Numbered from the stretch's first letter, positions 52,965-63,414 are shown. The stretch: DNA of 64,000 bases from Prorocentrum cordatum (GCA_963575745.1 CAUYUJ010006369.1:469547-533546); one strand, 5' to 3'. The notes: a model not told the origin generated them from the letters alone. Program-made: numbers and translations.

Positions 52965-53240
52965 ACATCTATATATGTTTGTATGTGTATATATATATAG
53001 ATTGCACATGCAGCAGTGTTACGCTATTTGAAATGCGCCCCACTTGCCCCACTTGCCCCACTTGCCTCACTTGCCCCCACTTGCCCCACTTGCCCCACTT
53101 GCCCCACTTGCCCAAGTGGGGCAAGCGGGGCAAGTGGGGCAAGTGGGCCAGGGCAAGTGGGCCTCCTCATTTCCGCAATGGAGAGCGGGCGGGCGGGGCA
53201 AGTGGGGCAAGTGAGGCAAGTGGGGCAAGTGGGGGGAGAA
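52965..53240 (+). repeat. CCCACTTGCC / GGCAAGTGGG inverted array, copy 1
   Basis: A TATATATA run, then GCAGTGTTACGCTATTTGAA, then about nine CCCACTTGCC units, then about ten inverted GGCAAGTGGG units. The flank TTTGAAAT and the TA run recur, inverted, beside the array at 55440-55640. Confidence 0.85.
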
Positions 53241-53460
53241 GGAGTAGGAGGAGGAGGAGGAGGAGGAGGAGGAGGAGGAGGAGGAGGAGGAGCAGGAGGG
53301 AGGGAGGAGGAGGGTAGGGAGGGAGGATGAGAGGGGAAGAGGAGGAGGATGAGGATGATGCGGAAGTGAGGAGGAGGGAGGGGAGGAGGAGGAGGAGGAG
53401 GAGTAGGAGGATGAGGGGGAGGAAGACGATGCGGAGGAGGATGAGGAGGAGGCGGAGGAG
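53241..53460. repeat. (GAG)n microsatellite
   Basis: GAG/GGA/GAT purine-rich run. Confidence 0.93.
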
Positions 53461-53508
53461 GACGCCCCCAGGGGGTCCCAAAACGCATGAATCCGCCCCC
53501 CAGAGGCC

Positions 53509-53700
53509 CCGAGTTTTCAACATGTTTTTTTTTGAGGCGCGTTCCGATTGCAAAAATACAGTGGATTTGGCCGACCCTCCAATATTCAAAAAATGTCACA
53601 TCCATGGATTTGCAATTTTTTGAATTTCATGTGGCGGCCTCAAAGTGATGTCTCTTTCGAGAAAAAATGGCCCCTCAGGAAACTTATGTTGAAAACTCGG
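53509..53700. mobile_element. MITE-like element with 15-bp terminal inverted repeats, copy 1
   Basis: CCGAGTTTTCAACAT at 53509-53523 and its exact reverse complement ATGTTGAAAACTCGG at 53686-53700 bound 192 bases of AT-richer, non-coding DNA. A second element of almost the same length with matching ends lies at 55066-55255. No target-site duplication could be fixed because the outer flanks are C- and G-rich. Confidence 0.65.
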
Positions 53701-53756
53701 CGGGGGGCGTTGGATTTCGAGCTGTTCTGTCACACACTGTTCCCAGACGCGCCTTT

Positions 53757-54255
53757 TTTTCATTTCTTACTTTATTGCTGTTATTTTCCTTGTTTTTTTC
53801 GTTTGTATTGCTCTTTTTTTCTATCAGTCTTTGCTGAGTTTTTTTTTTGTTTTTTTTTTCTTCTTTTCATTTTTTTCTGTTTTTGCCTCTTTTTTTTTAG
53901 CCTTGTTTTTTTTCTTTTCTACTAGTTCTTCTTTTTTGTTTTTTTTTTCAACTTTTGTGTGTTTTATTCTACTTTTTTGTTTTTTTTACTTGTTTTCTTT
54001 TTCTCTTGTTCCTTATTCTTTTTTTTCATCTTTCTTTCTTGTTTTTTGTTTTCTTTTTTATTTCTTTTTTCTTTTATCTCTTTATTTTCTTGTGCGCTTT
54101 ACTATCTTTTTTTGTTTTTTTTTCCTTTTGCTTGCTTGTTTTTTTTAATTTTTTTTTTGGTTTTCTTTTCCCCTCCCTCTCTCCCTCCTCCTCCTCTTCC
54201 TCCTCCCCCTCCTTCTCCTCCTCCTCCTCCTCCTCCTCCTCCTCCTCCTCCCCCC
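53757..54255 (+). repeat. Long T-rich then CTC-rich pyrimidine tract
   Basis: About 420 bases of T with scattered C and G, then a CTC run (54180-54250), reaching almost to the relic leader at 54269. Phe-rich frames across it are not genes. A pyrimidine tract followed by AG is what a trans-splice acceptor needs. Confidence 0.85.
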
Positions 54256-54268
54256 ATTCTCATTCCAG

Positions 54269-54289
54269 CCGCAGTCATTTTGGCTCCAG
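54269..54289 (+). other. Relic dinoflagellate spliced leader
   Basis: Matches the 21-base core of DinoSL at 18 positions, including an unbroken CATTTTGGCTC. It is preceded directly by TTCCAG, a plausible acceptor for a new leader, and itself ends in CAG. It lies 61 bases before the RING gene start codon, where a 5' UTR plus leader would be expected in an mRNA-derived gene copy. Confidence 0.8.
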
Positions 54290-54350
54290 CGCCCTTGAGG
54301 GTCAGGCGGCGCTTAACTTGCACTAGGGCCCATCAGGGCCTCGCGAGGCT

Positions 54351-54998
54351 ATGGCGGAGGATACCAAGTGCGCCATGTGCTTCGCCCGGTACTCCCTGTA
54401 CCCGTGCACGGCGCTCCCATGTGGGCACGCTTTCCACACGGACTGCATCGAGCGTCACATGGCCGTGCTTGCCGAAAGCCGCCTGCCAGCGCGCCTTTCC
54501 CCAGAGGAGGAGTGGATGTCGTACCCTTGCCCGAAGTGCAAGACGTTGCCGCGTGACTTGGCTGGCGTGGAGGCCGCGCTCGCGGCGCAGGCAGAGGACG
54601 CGGCAGAGGACGCGCCCTTGGCGCAGCAGCCGCAGGGCATCGCGGCAGAGGGCGCGTTCGTGGCTATTGAGCCAAGTGCCCGCTTGCACTCGGCGCTCGA
54701 GGGCGTCGTGGCGGCGGCCCAGATGCGCCCGACGCCGCAGGCGGTCCGCCAGCTCGCGCAGGCGACCAACGAGGTGACGGCGGCCCTCCCGGGAGCGGTT
54801 GGCGCGCTCTTGGCCCTGGCAGATGGCGCGCCGGCGGCTGCCCCCGCAGGAGTGCATCCAGGGGCGGGGCCGGACACACTGGGCACGGGGCGCGAGGCCA
54901 ACGCCGAGGCTGGGCCCCCCCCCCGTCCAGGTCCAGAGGAGGGGGTAAGGGGGAGGGGAAAACCCCTCCCCGAAGAGGAAAAGGGGGGTGGAAGATGA
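54351..54998 (+). CDS. RING-H2 zinc finger protein, probable ubiquitin ligase
   Basis: Intronless, 215 residues. Residues 7-63 hold a complete RING-H2 set: C7-x2-C10, C24-x-H26, H29-x2-C32, and C60-x2-C63 (CAMC, LPCGHAFHTDC, CPKC). The 27-residue gap before the last pair is long but within the family range. RING-H2 domains bind two zinc ions and usually recruit an E2 enzyme for ubiquitin transfer. The rest is Ala-rich and helical (ALEGVVAAAQMRPTPQAVRQ, LAQATNEVTAALPGAVGALL), with no membrane segment. The last ~27 residues (from PPPRPGPEEG) are encoded by a dispersed repeat that also supplies the stop codon. A GTAAGG at about 54947 could be a donor, so a longer spliced form cannot be excluded. 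The relic leader upstream and lack of introns indicate a retroposed copy. Confidence 0.75.
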   Translation: MAEDTKCAMCFARYSLYPCTALPCGHAFHTDCIERHMAVLAESRLPARLSPEEEWMSYPCPKCKTLPRDLAGVEAALAAQAEDAAEDAPLAQQPQGIAAEGAFVAIEPSARLHSALEGVVAAAQMRPTPQAVRQLAQATNEVTAALPGAVGALLALADGAPAAAPAGVHPGAGPDTLGTGREANAEAGPPPRPGPEEGVRGRGKPLPEEEKGGGR

Positions 54999-55042
54999 AA
55001 CTCCGTAGACCTCCTACGCCCAGAGGGCTGGTGGGGTTCCCA
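54920..55042 (+). repeat. CCACCTACGCCCAGA family, copy overlapping RING gene end
   Basis: CCCGTCCAGGTCCAGAGGAG, then GAAACTCCGTAGACC, then TCCTACGCCCAGAGGGCTGG. Matches 560-660 in order and sequence. Confidence 0.7.
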
Positions 55043-55065
55043 AAGAGAGCCTGGACCCCCGATCC

Positions 55066-55255
55066 AGTTTTCAACATGAATTCTTCGGAGGCTAGCTTTG
55101 CATTGGGAAAACGCATAGGATCCAGCCCGCCCCCGGCGATTCAAAACATGACTAAAACATGAAATATGCATTATTCATATTTCTGGGAGCGAGCATGATT
55201 CGTTGTTTTTTCCATATGAAAACCGTGTCGGGGAAAGGTATGTTGAAAACTCGGC
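55066..55255. mobile_element. MITE-like element, copy 2
   Basis: AGTTTTCAACAT (55066-55077) and ATGTTGAAAACT (55240-55251) are exact inverted repeats, and the right end continues CGGCGG as in copy 1. Length is about 190 bases. Confidence 0.55.
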
Positions 55256-55439
55256 GGTTTCCTTGGGGACCTCCAGAGGGATTTGGGGGTATTCGGGCTC
55301 CCCCTTCGAGGGCGCGCGTGGGCTCCCGGGTGGGCTCTGGATGTTTTCGCGGGAGCACGTGGACCTGCAACAAAGCCCCTAGGAGGCACGTTGTCCGAGA
55401 CGCGCCAAGAGGCGCGCCTGAGAGTGGGGATCCTCGCCC

Positions 55440-55645
55440 GCACCACTTGACCCCACTTGCCCCACTTGCCCCACTTGTTTCGGGTTCCTCGCGGGTCGGG
55501 GGCAAGTGGGGCAAGCGGGGCAAGTGGGGCAAGTGGGGCCAATTGAGCAAGTGGGGCAAGTGGGGCGAGTGCGCAGATTTCAAATAGCAAACACCGCAGC
55601 ATGTCCTCTCTCTATATATATATATAGATGTATATATAGGTGTGT
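55440..55645 (-). repeat. CCCACTTGCC / GGCAAGTGGG inverted array, copy 2
   Basis: Three CCCACTTGCC units, a spacer, then about eight GGCAAGTGGG units, then GCAGATTTCAAATAGCAAAC, GCAGCATGTCC and TATATATA. This is the array at 52965 in reverse orientation, flanks included. The DNA between 55256 and 55440 shows no gene. Confidence 0.8.
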
Positions 55646-55782
55646 GTTGATGTAAGTGTGTACATTCAGTGTATAAACATGCGTGTAAACGTGGTTCTCT
55701 CGGCAGAGCGATTTTAGCTTCAGGTGGCGATGTGCCATCAATAATGCCACCTTCGAGAAGCAGAAAGCGGCACAAAGATGCA

Positions 55783-55920
55783 CGTTCGGTACTCCGCGCG
55801 TATTTTCTTGGATCGGCGCTGGGCCTCCCTCCTTGGCTCGCGGAGCACGCCAGGGGCTGCGCTGGAGGCGCCAACAGGGGTCCCAGCGCCGAACCGAGGA
55901 ATCCGCGCGGATCTCTGAGT
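55783..55920. repeat. CGCGGATTTC hairpin element
   Basis: Left TACTCCGCGCGTATTTTCTT then GGATCGGCGCTGG, right CCCAGCGCCGAACCGAGGAA then TCCGCGCGGATCTC. Confidence 0.7.
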
Positions 55921-55923
55921 TAT

Positions 55924-56085
55924 TCCCAACCCTCCTGCGTTGGGTACTCGTTTTGAATAGAGCACTGCGGTCTCCGTTCTCCTCCTCCCGCCCCCCCCCT
56001 CTCTTCCCTCCTCCTCTCCTCTCTTGCTTGCCTTCTCCTCCTCTCTTCGCCTCTCTTCTCTTCTCTTGCCTTTCACGTCATCCCT
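55924..56085 (-). repeat. Composite element right end with TCC microsatellite, partial
   Basis: CCCAACCCTCCTGCGTTGGG then TACTCGTTTTGAATAGAGCA corresponds to the right end of the composite satellite element (see 58192), followed by a TCC/TCTC run. Confidence 0.6.
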
Positions 56086-56089
56086 GGCG

Positions 56090-56765
56090 GGCTGCGATCT
56101 GCGGAACTGTCACCACTTTCGAGGGCTGCTGGTGGGTCCAGCGGAGTGAGGCACCACGGGGACTCAGATTAGACCTCGCCATCTCTGGGGGGCTGCGATC
56201 TGTGAAATTGTCGCCATTTTCGAGGGCTGCTGGTGGGTCCAGCGGAGTGAGGCACCACGGGGACTCAGATTAGACCTCGCCATCTCTGGGGGGGGGCTGC
56301 GATCTGTGAAACTGTCACCACTTTCGAGGGCTGCTGGTGGGTCCAGCGGAGTGAGGCACCACGGGGACTCAAATTAGACCTCGCCATCTCTGGGGGGCTG
56401 CGATATGTGAAAGTGCCGCCACTTTCGAGGGCTGCTGGTGGGTCCAGCGGAGTGAGGCACCACGGGGACTCAGATTAAACCTCGCTATCTCTGGGGGGCT
56501 GCGATCTGTGAAACTGTCGCCACTTTCGAGGGTTGCTGGTGGGTCCAGCGGAGTGAGGCACCACGGGGAGTCAGATTAGACCTCGCCATCCCTGTGTGAA
56601 GCTGTCGCCACTTTCGAGGCCGCTGGTGGGTCCAGCGGAGTGAGGCACCACGGGGACTCAGATTAGACCTCGCCACCCCTGGGCGGCTGCGATCTGTGAA
56701 ACTGTCGCCACTTTCGAGGGCTGCTGGTGGGTGGCCAGCGGAGTGAGGCACCACGGGGACTCAGA
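56090..56765 (+). repeat. ~98-bp satellite array
   Basis: Seven closely similar units: GGGCTGCGATCTGTGAAACT, GTCGCCACTTTCGAGGGCTG, CTGGTGGGTCCAGCGGAGTG, AGGCACCACGGGGACTCAGA, TTAGACCTCGCCATCTCTGG. One unit is shortened near 56592. Confidence 0.92.
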
Positions 56766-56814
56766 TTCTGACCACGAGCAATGCTCGCGTGCCCTTGCTC
56801 TGCGTTTCGTGCCA

Positions 56815-57055
56815 CGTGGCGCTGCGACTCGAGCTGGCGGTCGTCCTTCGGACCCGCGGAAACATCTGCTGAGCTCGATGAGCTAGGGGAACTACAGGAA
56901 AGAAGTGCAGGAAACGGAGGCCGGTCATGCACTCGCCGATACCTCGTTGCTCTGACATCGTCTTTGCTGTTGCATGATCCTTATCTGGCCTGCCGGCGCC
57001 GCGGCTCGAGCTGGCGGTCGCCCTTCGGGCCCGCGGGAACATCTTCTGAGACAAG
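56815..57055 (+). repeat. Two direct copies of a 53-bp repeat
   Basis: CTCGAGCTGGCGGTCG, CCTTCGG-CCCGCGG and AACATCT-CTGAG occur at about 56820-56872 and again at about 56998-57050. Confidence 0.7.
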
Positions 57056-57108
57056 TGGACGCCGCCGCCTTACTTGCAGGCAGCGCATTGAATTCGCGGA
57101 CAGCAGCA

Positions 57109-57522
57109 TGGCAGACCGTAGTGATATCCTCAGTCGCGTGGTGTTGCCAAGCCTGGTGGAGACGCGCGTGATCGACCTGAAGTCCCAATCGCGCGTGCAC
57201 TGTACTTGCGTGGCGTTCAGGCACGCGCGTGATGCTGCTCGCTCCGCGTTCAACCAGTACGTCGCCAGTGCAACTTTGGACGATGGACAACCGATTGATG
57301 ATACGCGACCCCGTCCTTGAGTTTCTTTCCCGCGGGCCGCCCGCAGACCTGGCGGCGCGCCTGCGAGCGTTCAGCTCCCGCGCTGAAATGTGCGGGAAGG
57401 AGGCGGAGAAGCTAGCGGGCGAGCTACGCCTCGCTCGTTCCTTGCACTCTAAACAAATTTTATCATGTGGAACTCTGCGACGACATGGCGCAGGCAGCGC
57501 TGCGGGTTTAGCTCGCACTTGA
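57109..57522 (+). pseudogene. Frameshifted coding fragment, unidentified
   Basis: ATG at 57109 opens a 70-residue frame (DILSRVVLPSLVETRVIDLK, then FRHARDAARSAFNQYVASAT) ending at 57320. The +1 frame takes over near 57300 with IRDPVLEFLSRGPPADLAAR and SSRAEMCGKEAEKLAGELRL and runs to 57522. Both halves look like one helical, charged protein broken by an indel, unless a short intron was missed. No family recognised. A further protein-like piece, SLEWWRGEYQKSLQPAQADV then GRVRLFFTREKRTPLG, ends at 58026 in the same direction. Confidence 0.4.
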
Positions 57523-58026
57523 AAAACGCGGCAGTATTCTGTCTCCTCCCGCCACTTTCATCGTCGTCCTATTCCCCGCCTCACCTTCTCCATGCATGCT
57601 GCTGCTTCCGCGATGGCCTTTCGCCCCCCCCCCCCCGCCCTCCATTCCATCCCTCTCCATCCCCTCGTTCCCGTACCCGTTCTTCTTCGATCCTGGGGCC
57701 TCAAGCCTCGTTCTTTCGATCGTCGTCCTGTGAATCGTGCAACGCATGCGCATCCCATGTAGCTTGCACAGCAAATCGCCGCGTCTACACTGTCGTTGTC
57801 CCTGCTAATGTTGGCATACTCTTCTTGCCATTTGATGCGCGTGGGTTGGGTGCGTCGCAGGGTAAGTGTTTTTTATGTCATTGATCGTTCCTTGGAATGG
57901 TGGCGCGGGGAGTACCAGAAGTCTCTCCAGCCCGCTCAGGCTGACGTCGGTCGCGTCAGGCTTTTCTTTACCAGGGAAAAGCGCACGCCGCTCGGTGTGC
58001 ACTGCAGCTGTCCGTGCCCGTCATGA
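57523..58026 (+). other. Possible downstream exons of the 57109 fragment
   Basis: RRVYTVVVPANVGILFLPFD (about 57780-57840) leads to GGTAAGTG at 57863, a good donor. The piece ending 58026 follows after about 35 bases in another frame. A C-run lies near 57628. Linkage is not proven. Confidence 0.3.
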
Positions 58027-58191
58027 GAACGGGTAATTGCTATCGCTCGGGCGTGTGAGTTTTCTTTCGGAGAAGGCCATCGAGGAGCATATTGACTCAT
58101 CTTGCGACTGAGAAAAACGGAACCGACTATCGCGGCGGACATCGCTTGGTGTTGTTGCAGTTGCTTGTGCCCTATGTTGTTTCCCAACCAT

Positions 58192-59227
58192 CCTGTGGTG
58201 TTGGGTCCTCGTTTTGAAGAGACAGCGCCCCGCGTTCCCACTCCTCCTCCTCCCCCATCCTCCTCACCTTCCTCCCTCTTCCCATCCGCCTCGTCATCGT
58301 CAGCGTCATCATCGTCATCATCATCGCCATCGTCATGATCCACATCATCATTAGCATCGCCATCGCCATCGTCAGCGCCGTGCCCCTCACACGGCTCGTG
58401 GCCCCACAGGGATCTCCACCGAAGGTCCAGTGGCAGGGTCCGCATGCGGGGACCGCCACCCGTTTTGACACACCGTTCACAAGGTTCGTGGCCCCATAGA
58501 GAGCTCCACCGAAGGCCCCAGTGGCAGGGTCCACATGGCGGTGCCGCCCCATTTTGGCGCACCCTTCACATTGCTCGTGGCCCATAGGGAGCTCCACCGA
58601 AGGCCTCAGTGGCAGGGTCCACATGGCGGGCGCCGCCCCATTTTGGCGCACCCCTCACACAGTTCGTGGCCCCATAGGGAGCTCCACCGAAGGCCCCACG
58701 GTCAGGGTCCACATGGCGGCGCCGCCCCATTTCGGCGCACCCCTCACGGTTCGTGGCCCCATAGGGAGCTCCACCGAAGGCCCCACGGTCAGGGTCCACA
58801 TGGCGGCGCCGCCCCATTTCGGCGCACCCTTCAAACGGTTCGTGTCCCCATGGGGAGCTCCACCGAAGGCCCCATTGGCAGGGTCCACATGGCGGCGCCG
58901 CACCCATTTTGGCACACCCCTCACACAGTTCGTGGCCCTGTAGGGAGCTCCACCGAAGGCCCCAGTGGCAGGGTCCACATGGCGGCGCCACCCCATTGGC
59001 GCACCCTTTACACGGTTCGTGGCCCCATAGAGAGCTCCACCGAAGGCCCCAGTGACAGGGTCCACATGGCGGCGCCGCCACATTTCGGGGCACCTTTCAC
59101 ACGGTTCGCGACCCCATGGGGAGCTCCACCGAAGGCCCCAGTGGCAGGGTCCGCAATGCGGTGCCGCCTCATTTTGGCGCACCCCTCACACAGTTCGTGG
59201 CCTCATATGGTTGGGTCTTTCGTCAGG
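58192..59227 (-). repeat. Composite satellite element, copy 2
   Basis: Read on plus: CCCAACCATCCTGTGGTGTT then GGGTCCTCGTTTTGAAGAG; TCC and CATCGTCAT runs (58240-58375); about ten satellite units of TCGTGGCCCCATAGGGAGCT then CCACCGAAGGCCCCAGTGGC; then CATATGGTTGGGTCTTTCGT. It is the reverse of copies 1 and 3. Confidence 0.85.
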
Positions 59228-60345
59228 CTAATTTCCGCACTCCTGTTGTCTGTGCCCGAGATGCGCACGGGTAGGTAGTACGATTCCCGAGCTAACTCGA
59301 GAGTTGGGACGAGGAGCCCAAAGTATTTCAGATGAGGGACAGGTGCCGATGCCGCTAATCTTTGCCTCGTTTTCACTTTTTCGGGCTTTGGGAGGCCCTC
59401 GTCTCCACCGCTGGATTGGCCTCGAAATTTCGGTCAGAACGCACGCCGGGAGAGGCCCGGTGAGTAGCGGTATGGGTGGGTACCCTTTGGTTTCCCAGTA
59501 TTTGTTTTCGGTTTTTAATAATGAGAGGCCTTGCATTCCCTCTCAATTCCGCTTTTACAGCGCATTAGCGTCGGTTAGCGTCTGGTAAACGATGATGTAC
59601 GCCAGTTTAGCGTCGACTGACGTCGGTTAGCGTCGATTCGCAAGTGCCGACAACATGGTATGGGAGGCTCCCATGAGTTGCTACCAAACTTGCCATTGAG
59701 CTTCAAGGGTGTCTGGGGCGCCCTCTCGTGCCAGGACGCTTCCAAGGTTGACAGGCGCCCGACGCGATTTGCCAGACAGTTTCCAGGCTGGTCGGGGCGC
59801 CCATCAGCACGGCGACGTGAGAACGCACCACTGTGGCAGAGTAGGGATCACAATGCGCAACATGTTGGGAGTAAAGGGCCAGCTCGGGTGCATTCTTCGG
59901 GTGCGCACCAAAGTTCAGCCTAGGCTGGGCCACTCCCAGGGCGTATTTTCCGCCCAGAGGGAGCTACGAATGGCTTGCACTAATCATCAACATATCGGCG
60001 ACTTTGATTCTTGCACCCTGAAGTGCGTATGAGCTGTAAGCCTACTTGTTTGGATCCCCCTGAAACTTGACCAATTGCAGTGTTATGACAATGATATGTG
60101 TGTTACGCAGTCTAGCCTGGGTGCACGCATTACGTACTGTATATGTGACTTGCGGTCGCCCTCACCCACGCCCCCAACCGCCCCGGACCCCCACTGCGAC
60201 GCCGGGGCCCGCTGGGGGGGCTCGGGCGGGGTGCATTTGATATTCGACGGATTTATTTATTTTCTGGTCCCAAAAGGTCCCGACCCCTTCCCCAGGGACA
60301 GTTGTTCGTTTCAGATCAATGTTTCATGGCCTCGGGCCCCGAAAA
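59228..60345. other. No supported gene; GTCGGTTAGCGTC repeats
   Basis: TTAGCGTCGGTTAGCGTC-like phrases recur at about 59563-59635. Overlapping frames on both strands at 59660-60030 have no domain. Confidence 0.45.
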
Positions 60346-60359
60346 CTGCCCCCGGAGCC

Positions 60360-60490
60360 CGATGTTGTCACAAAACGCCGAAATTGAAATTCGGCGGCGA
60401 GCCCAGGGGGGAAATGAGAGGAGGCAGGCCTTCTCAGAAGACTCGGAAGGCCTCGGGCCTTCTGAAAAGTTTTCGAAGCTTTCCCCGAAG
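60360..60490 (+). repeat. CCTTCTCAGAAGG family, copy D
   Basis: GAAATTCGGCGGCGAGCCCA, GGCCTTCTCAGAAG and GGGCCTTCTGAAAAG in family order, directly left of the composite element. Confidence 0.65.
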
Positions 60491-60492
60491 AC

Positions 60493-63032
60493 CTGGCGAA
60501 GAACCCAACCATATGCAGTTGTGAGTACCGTCGTTGCGGGTATCGCCTTCGGGGGATCTCCTCACGGGGCCATGCAGCATGCGAAGGGTGTGCCGATGTG
60601 GGGCGCATGTAGGCGCTGCCACAGGTGTGTTAGGCGGACCGCGCTACGGGGAAGTGTGAGGGGTGCGCCGCAGTGGGGCGGGGCCGCCACTGGGGCCTTC
60701 GGTGGAGCTCCTATGGGGCAACGAAACAATGCAATGGGTGGGGAAACGCATGCGAGTACAGCCACCGGCGGGGCCTTCGGTGCAGCTACCCATGAGGCCA
60801 CGGAGCGTTGTGCTGGGTGGGGGGAATGCATGCGAACACCGCCACTGAGGCCTTCGTTGGAGCTCCCATGGGGCCACGAAACGTTGCATTGGTCGGGGGT
60901 GACGCATGCGAGTGCATCCATTGGGGGCTCCCGTTGAGCTCCCTATGGGGCCACGAAGCGCTGTACTGGGTGGGGTGTGACGCATGCGGGCGGTGCCACT
61001 GGGGCCTTCGGTGGAGCTTCCTATGGGGCCACGAAACGCTGTACTGGGTGGGGGATGACGCATGCGGGCGGTGCCACCGGGGCCTTCGGTGAAGCCCCCT
61101 ATGGGGCCACGAAGCGCTGCACTGACTGGGGATGACGCATGCGGGCGGTGCCGCTGGGGCCTTCGGTGGAGCTCCCGCTGGGGCCACGAAGCGCTGTACT
61201 GGATGGGGGTGACGCATGCGGGCGGTGCCGCTGGGGCCTTCGGTGGAGCTCCCTATGGAGCCACGAAGCGCTGTACTGGGTGGGGGTGACGCATGCTGGG
61301 GCCTTCGGTGGAGCCCCCCATGGGGCCACGAAGCGCTATACTTGGTGGGGGTGACGCATGCGGGTGGTGCCACTGTGGCCTTCGGTGAAGCCCCCTATGG
61401 GGCAACGAAACGCTGTACTGGGTACTGGGTGGGGGATGACGCATGCGGGCGGTGCCACGGTGGCCTTCGGTGGAGCTATCTAAGGGGCCACGAAGCGCTG
61501 TACGGTGTGGGTGACGCATGCGGGCGGTGCCACTGGGGCCTTCAGTGGAGCTCCCTATGGGGCCACGAAACGCTGTACTGGGTGAGGGATGACGCATGCC
61601 GGCGGTACCGCTGGGGCCTTCGGTGAGCTCCTTAAACGCTGTACTGGGTGGGGGTGACGCATGCGGGCGGTGCCGCTGGGGCCTTCGATGGAGCTCCATC
61701 TGGGGCCACGAAGCGCTGTACTGTGTGGGGGTGACGCATGCGGGCGGTGCCACTGGGGCCTTCGGTGGAGCTCCCGCTGGGGCCACGAAACGCTGTACTG
61801 GGGGGGATGCGAACCTTGCCACTGGCGCCTTCTGTGGGGCTCCCAATGACGCCACGAACCGTGGGAGAGAGGCCGAAATGGGGCGGGGCCGCCATGCGAA
61901 CTCTGCCACTGGCGCCCGCGGTGAAGCTCTCCACGGGGCCACGATCCTCGTGAGGGGTGTGCCGAAATGGGGCGGGGCCGCCATGCGAACCCTGCCACTA
62001 GCGTCTTCGGTGGAGCTTCCTATGGGGCCACGATCCGCGTGAGGGGTGTGCCGAAATGGCCCGAGGCCGCCATGCGAACCTTGCCACTAGCGCCTTCTGT
62101 GGAGCTTCCTCTGAGGCCACGAACCGTGTGAAACGTGTGCCAAAATGGGGCGGGGTCGCCATGCGAACCCTGCCACTGGCGCCCTCGGTGGAGCTCCCTA
62201 TGGGGCCACGAACCGCGTGAGGGGTGTGCCCAAATGGGGCGGCGCCACACGAACCCTACCGCTGGTGCCCTCGGTGGAGCTCCCTCTGAGGCCACGATCC
62301 TCGTGAGGGGTGCGCCGAAATGGGGCGTGATCGCCATGCGAACCTTGCCACTGGCGCCCTCGGTTAAGCTCCCCACGGGGCCACGATCCTCGTGAGGGGT
62401 GTGGGGAAATGGGGGAGCGCCGCCATGCGAACCCTGCCACTGGCTTCTTCGGTGGAGTTCTCTATGGGGCCACGATCCTCGTGAGGGGTGTGCCGAGATG
62501 GCCCGAGGTCGCCATGCGAACCCTGCCACTGACTCTTTCTGTGGAGCTCCCTATTAGGCCACGAGCCGTGTGAGAGGTGTGCCGAAATGGGGCGTGGTCG
62601 CCATGCGAACCCTGCCACTGGCGCTTTGGGTGGAGCTCCTATGGGGCCACGATCCTCGTGAGGGGTGTGCCCAAATGGCCCGAGGCCGCCATGCGAACCC
62701 TGCCATTGGCGCCCTCGGTGGAGCTTCCTGTGGGGCCACGATCCCCTCGTGAGGGGTGTGCCGAAGTGGCCCGAGGCCGCCATGATGCGAACCCTGCCAC
62801 TGGCGCCTTCGGTGGAGCTCCTATGGGGCCACGATCCTCGTCAGGGGTGTGCCGAAGTGGCCTGGGGCCGCCATGCGAATCCTGCCACTGGGGCCTTCGG
62901 TGGAGCTCCCTATGGGGTCACGAAGCGCTGTGCTGGGTGCGCCGAAACAGAGACATGCGGTGGGCAGAGGCGATGAGATGATGATGATGATGATGATGAT
63001 GCTGCTGATGCTGATGATGCTGATGCTGATGC

Positions 63033-63064
<32 letters not shown>

Positions 63065-63349
63065 TTGAGATTGATGATGATGCTGATGCTGATGCTGATG
63101 ATGATGGTGATGGTGATGGTGATGATGATGCTGATGATGATGGTGATGGTGATGGTGGTGGTGGTGGTGGTGGTGTGTGGTGGTGGTGATGCTGATGATG
63201 ATGATGGTGATGGTGATGGTGATGGTGATGGTGATGGTGATGGTGGTGGTGGTGGTGGTGGGTGATGGTGATGCTGATGATGATGATGGTGATGGTGATG
63301 CTGATGGTGATGATGGTGATGATGCTGATGCTGATGCTGATGCTGATGC

Positions 63350-63414
<65 letters not shown>

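Noticed and set aside
53831-54326. Phe-rich frames
   Set aside because: Translation of the T-rich tract.
60786-62783. Repeat proteins in satellite arrays
   Set aside because: Frames are open on both strands because the 76-bp unit lacks stops; explained by the satellite.
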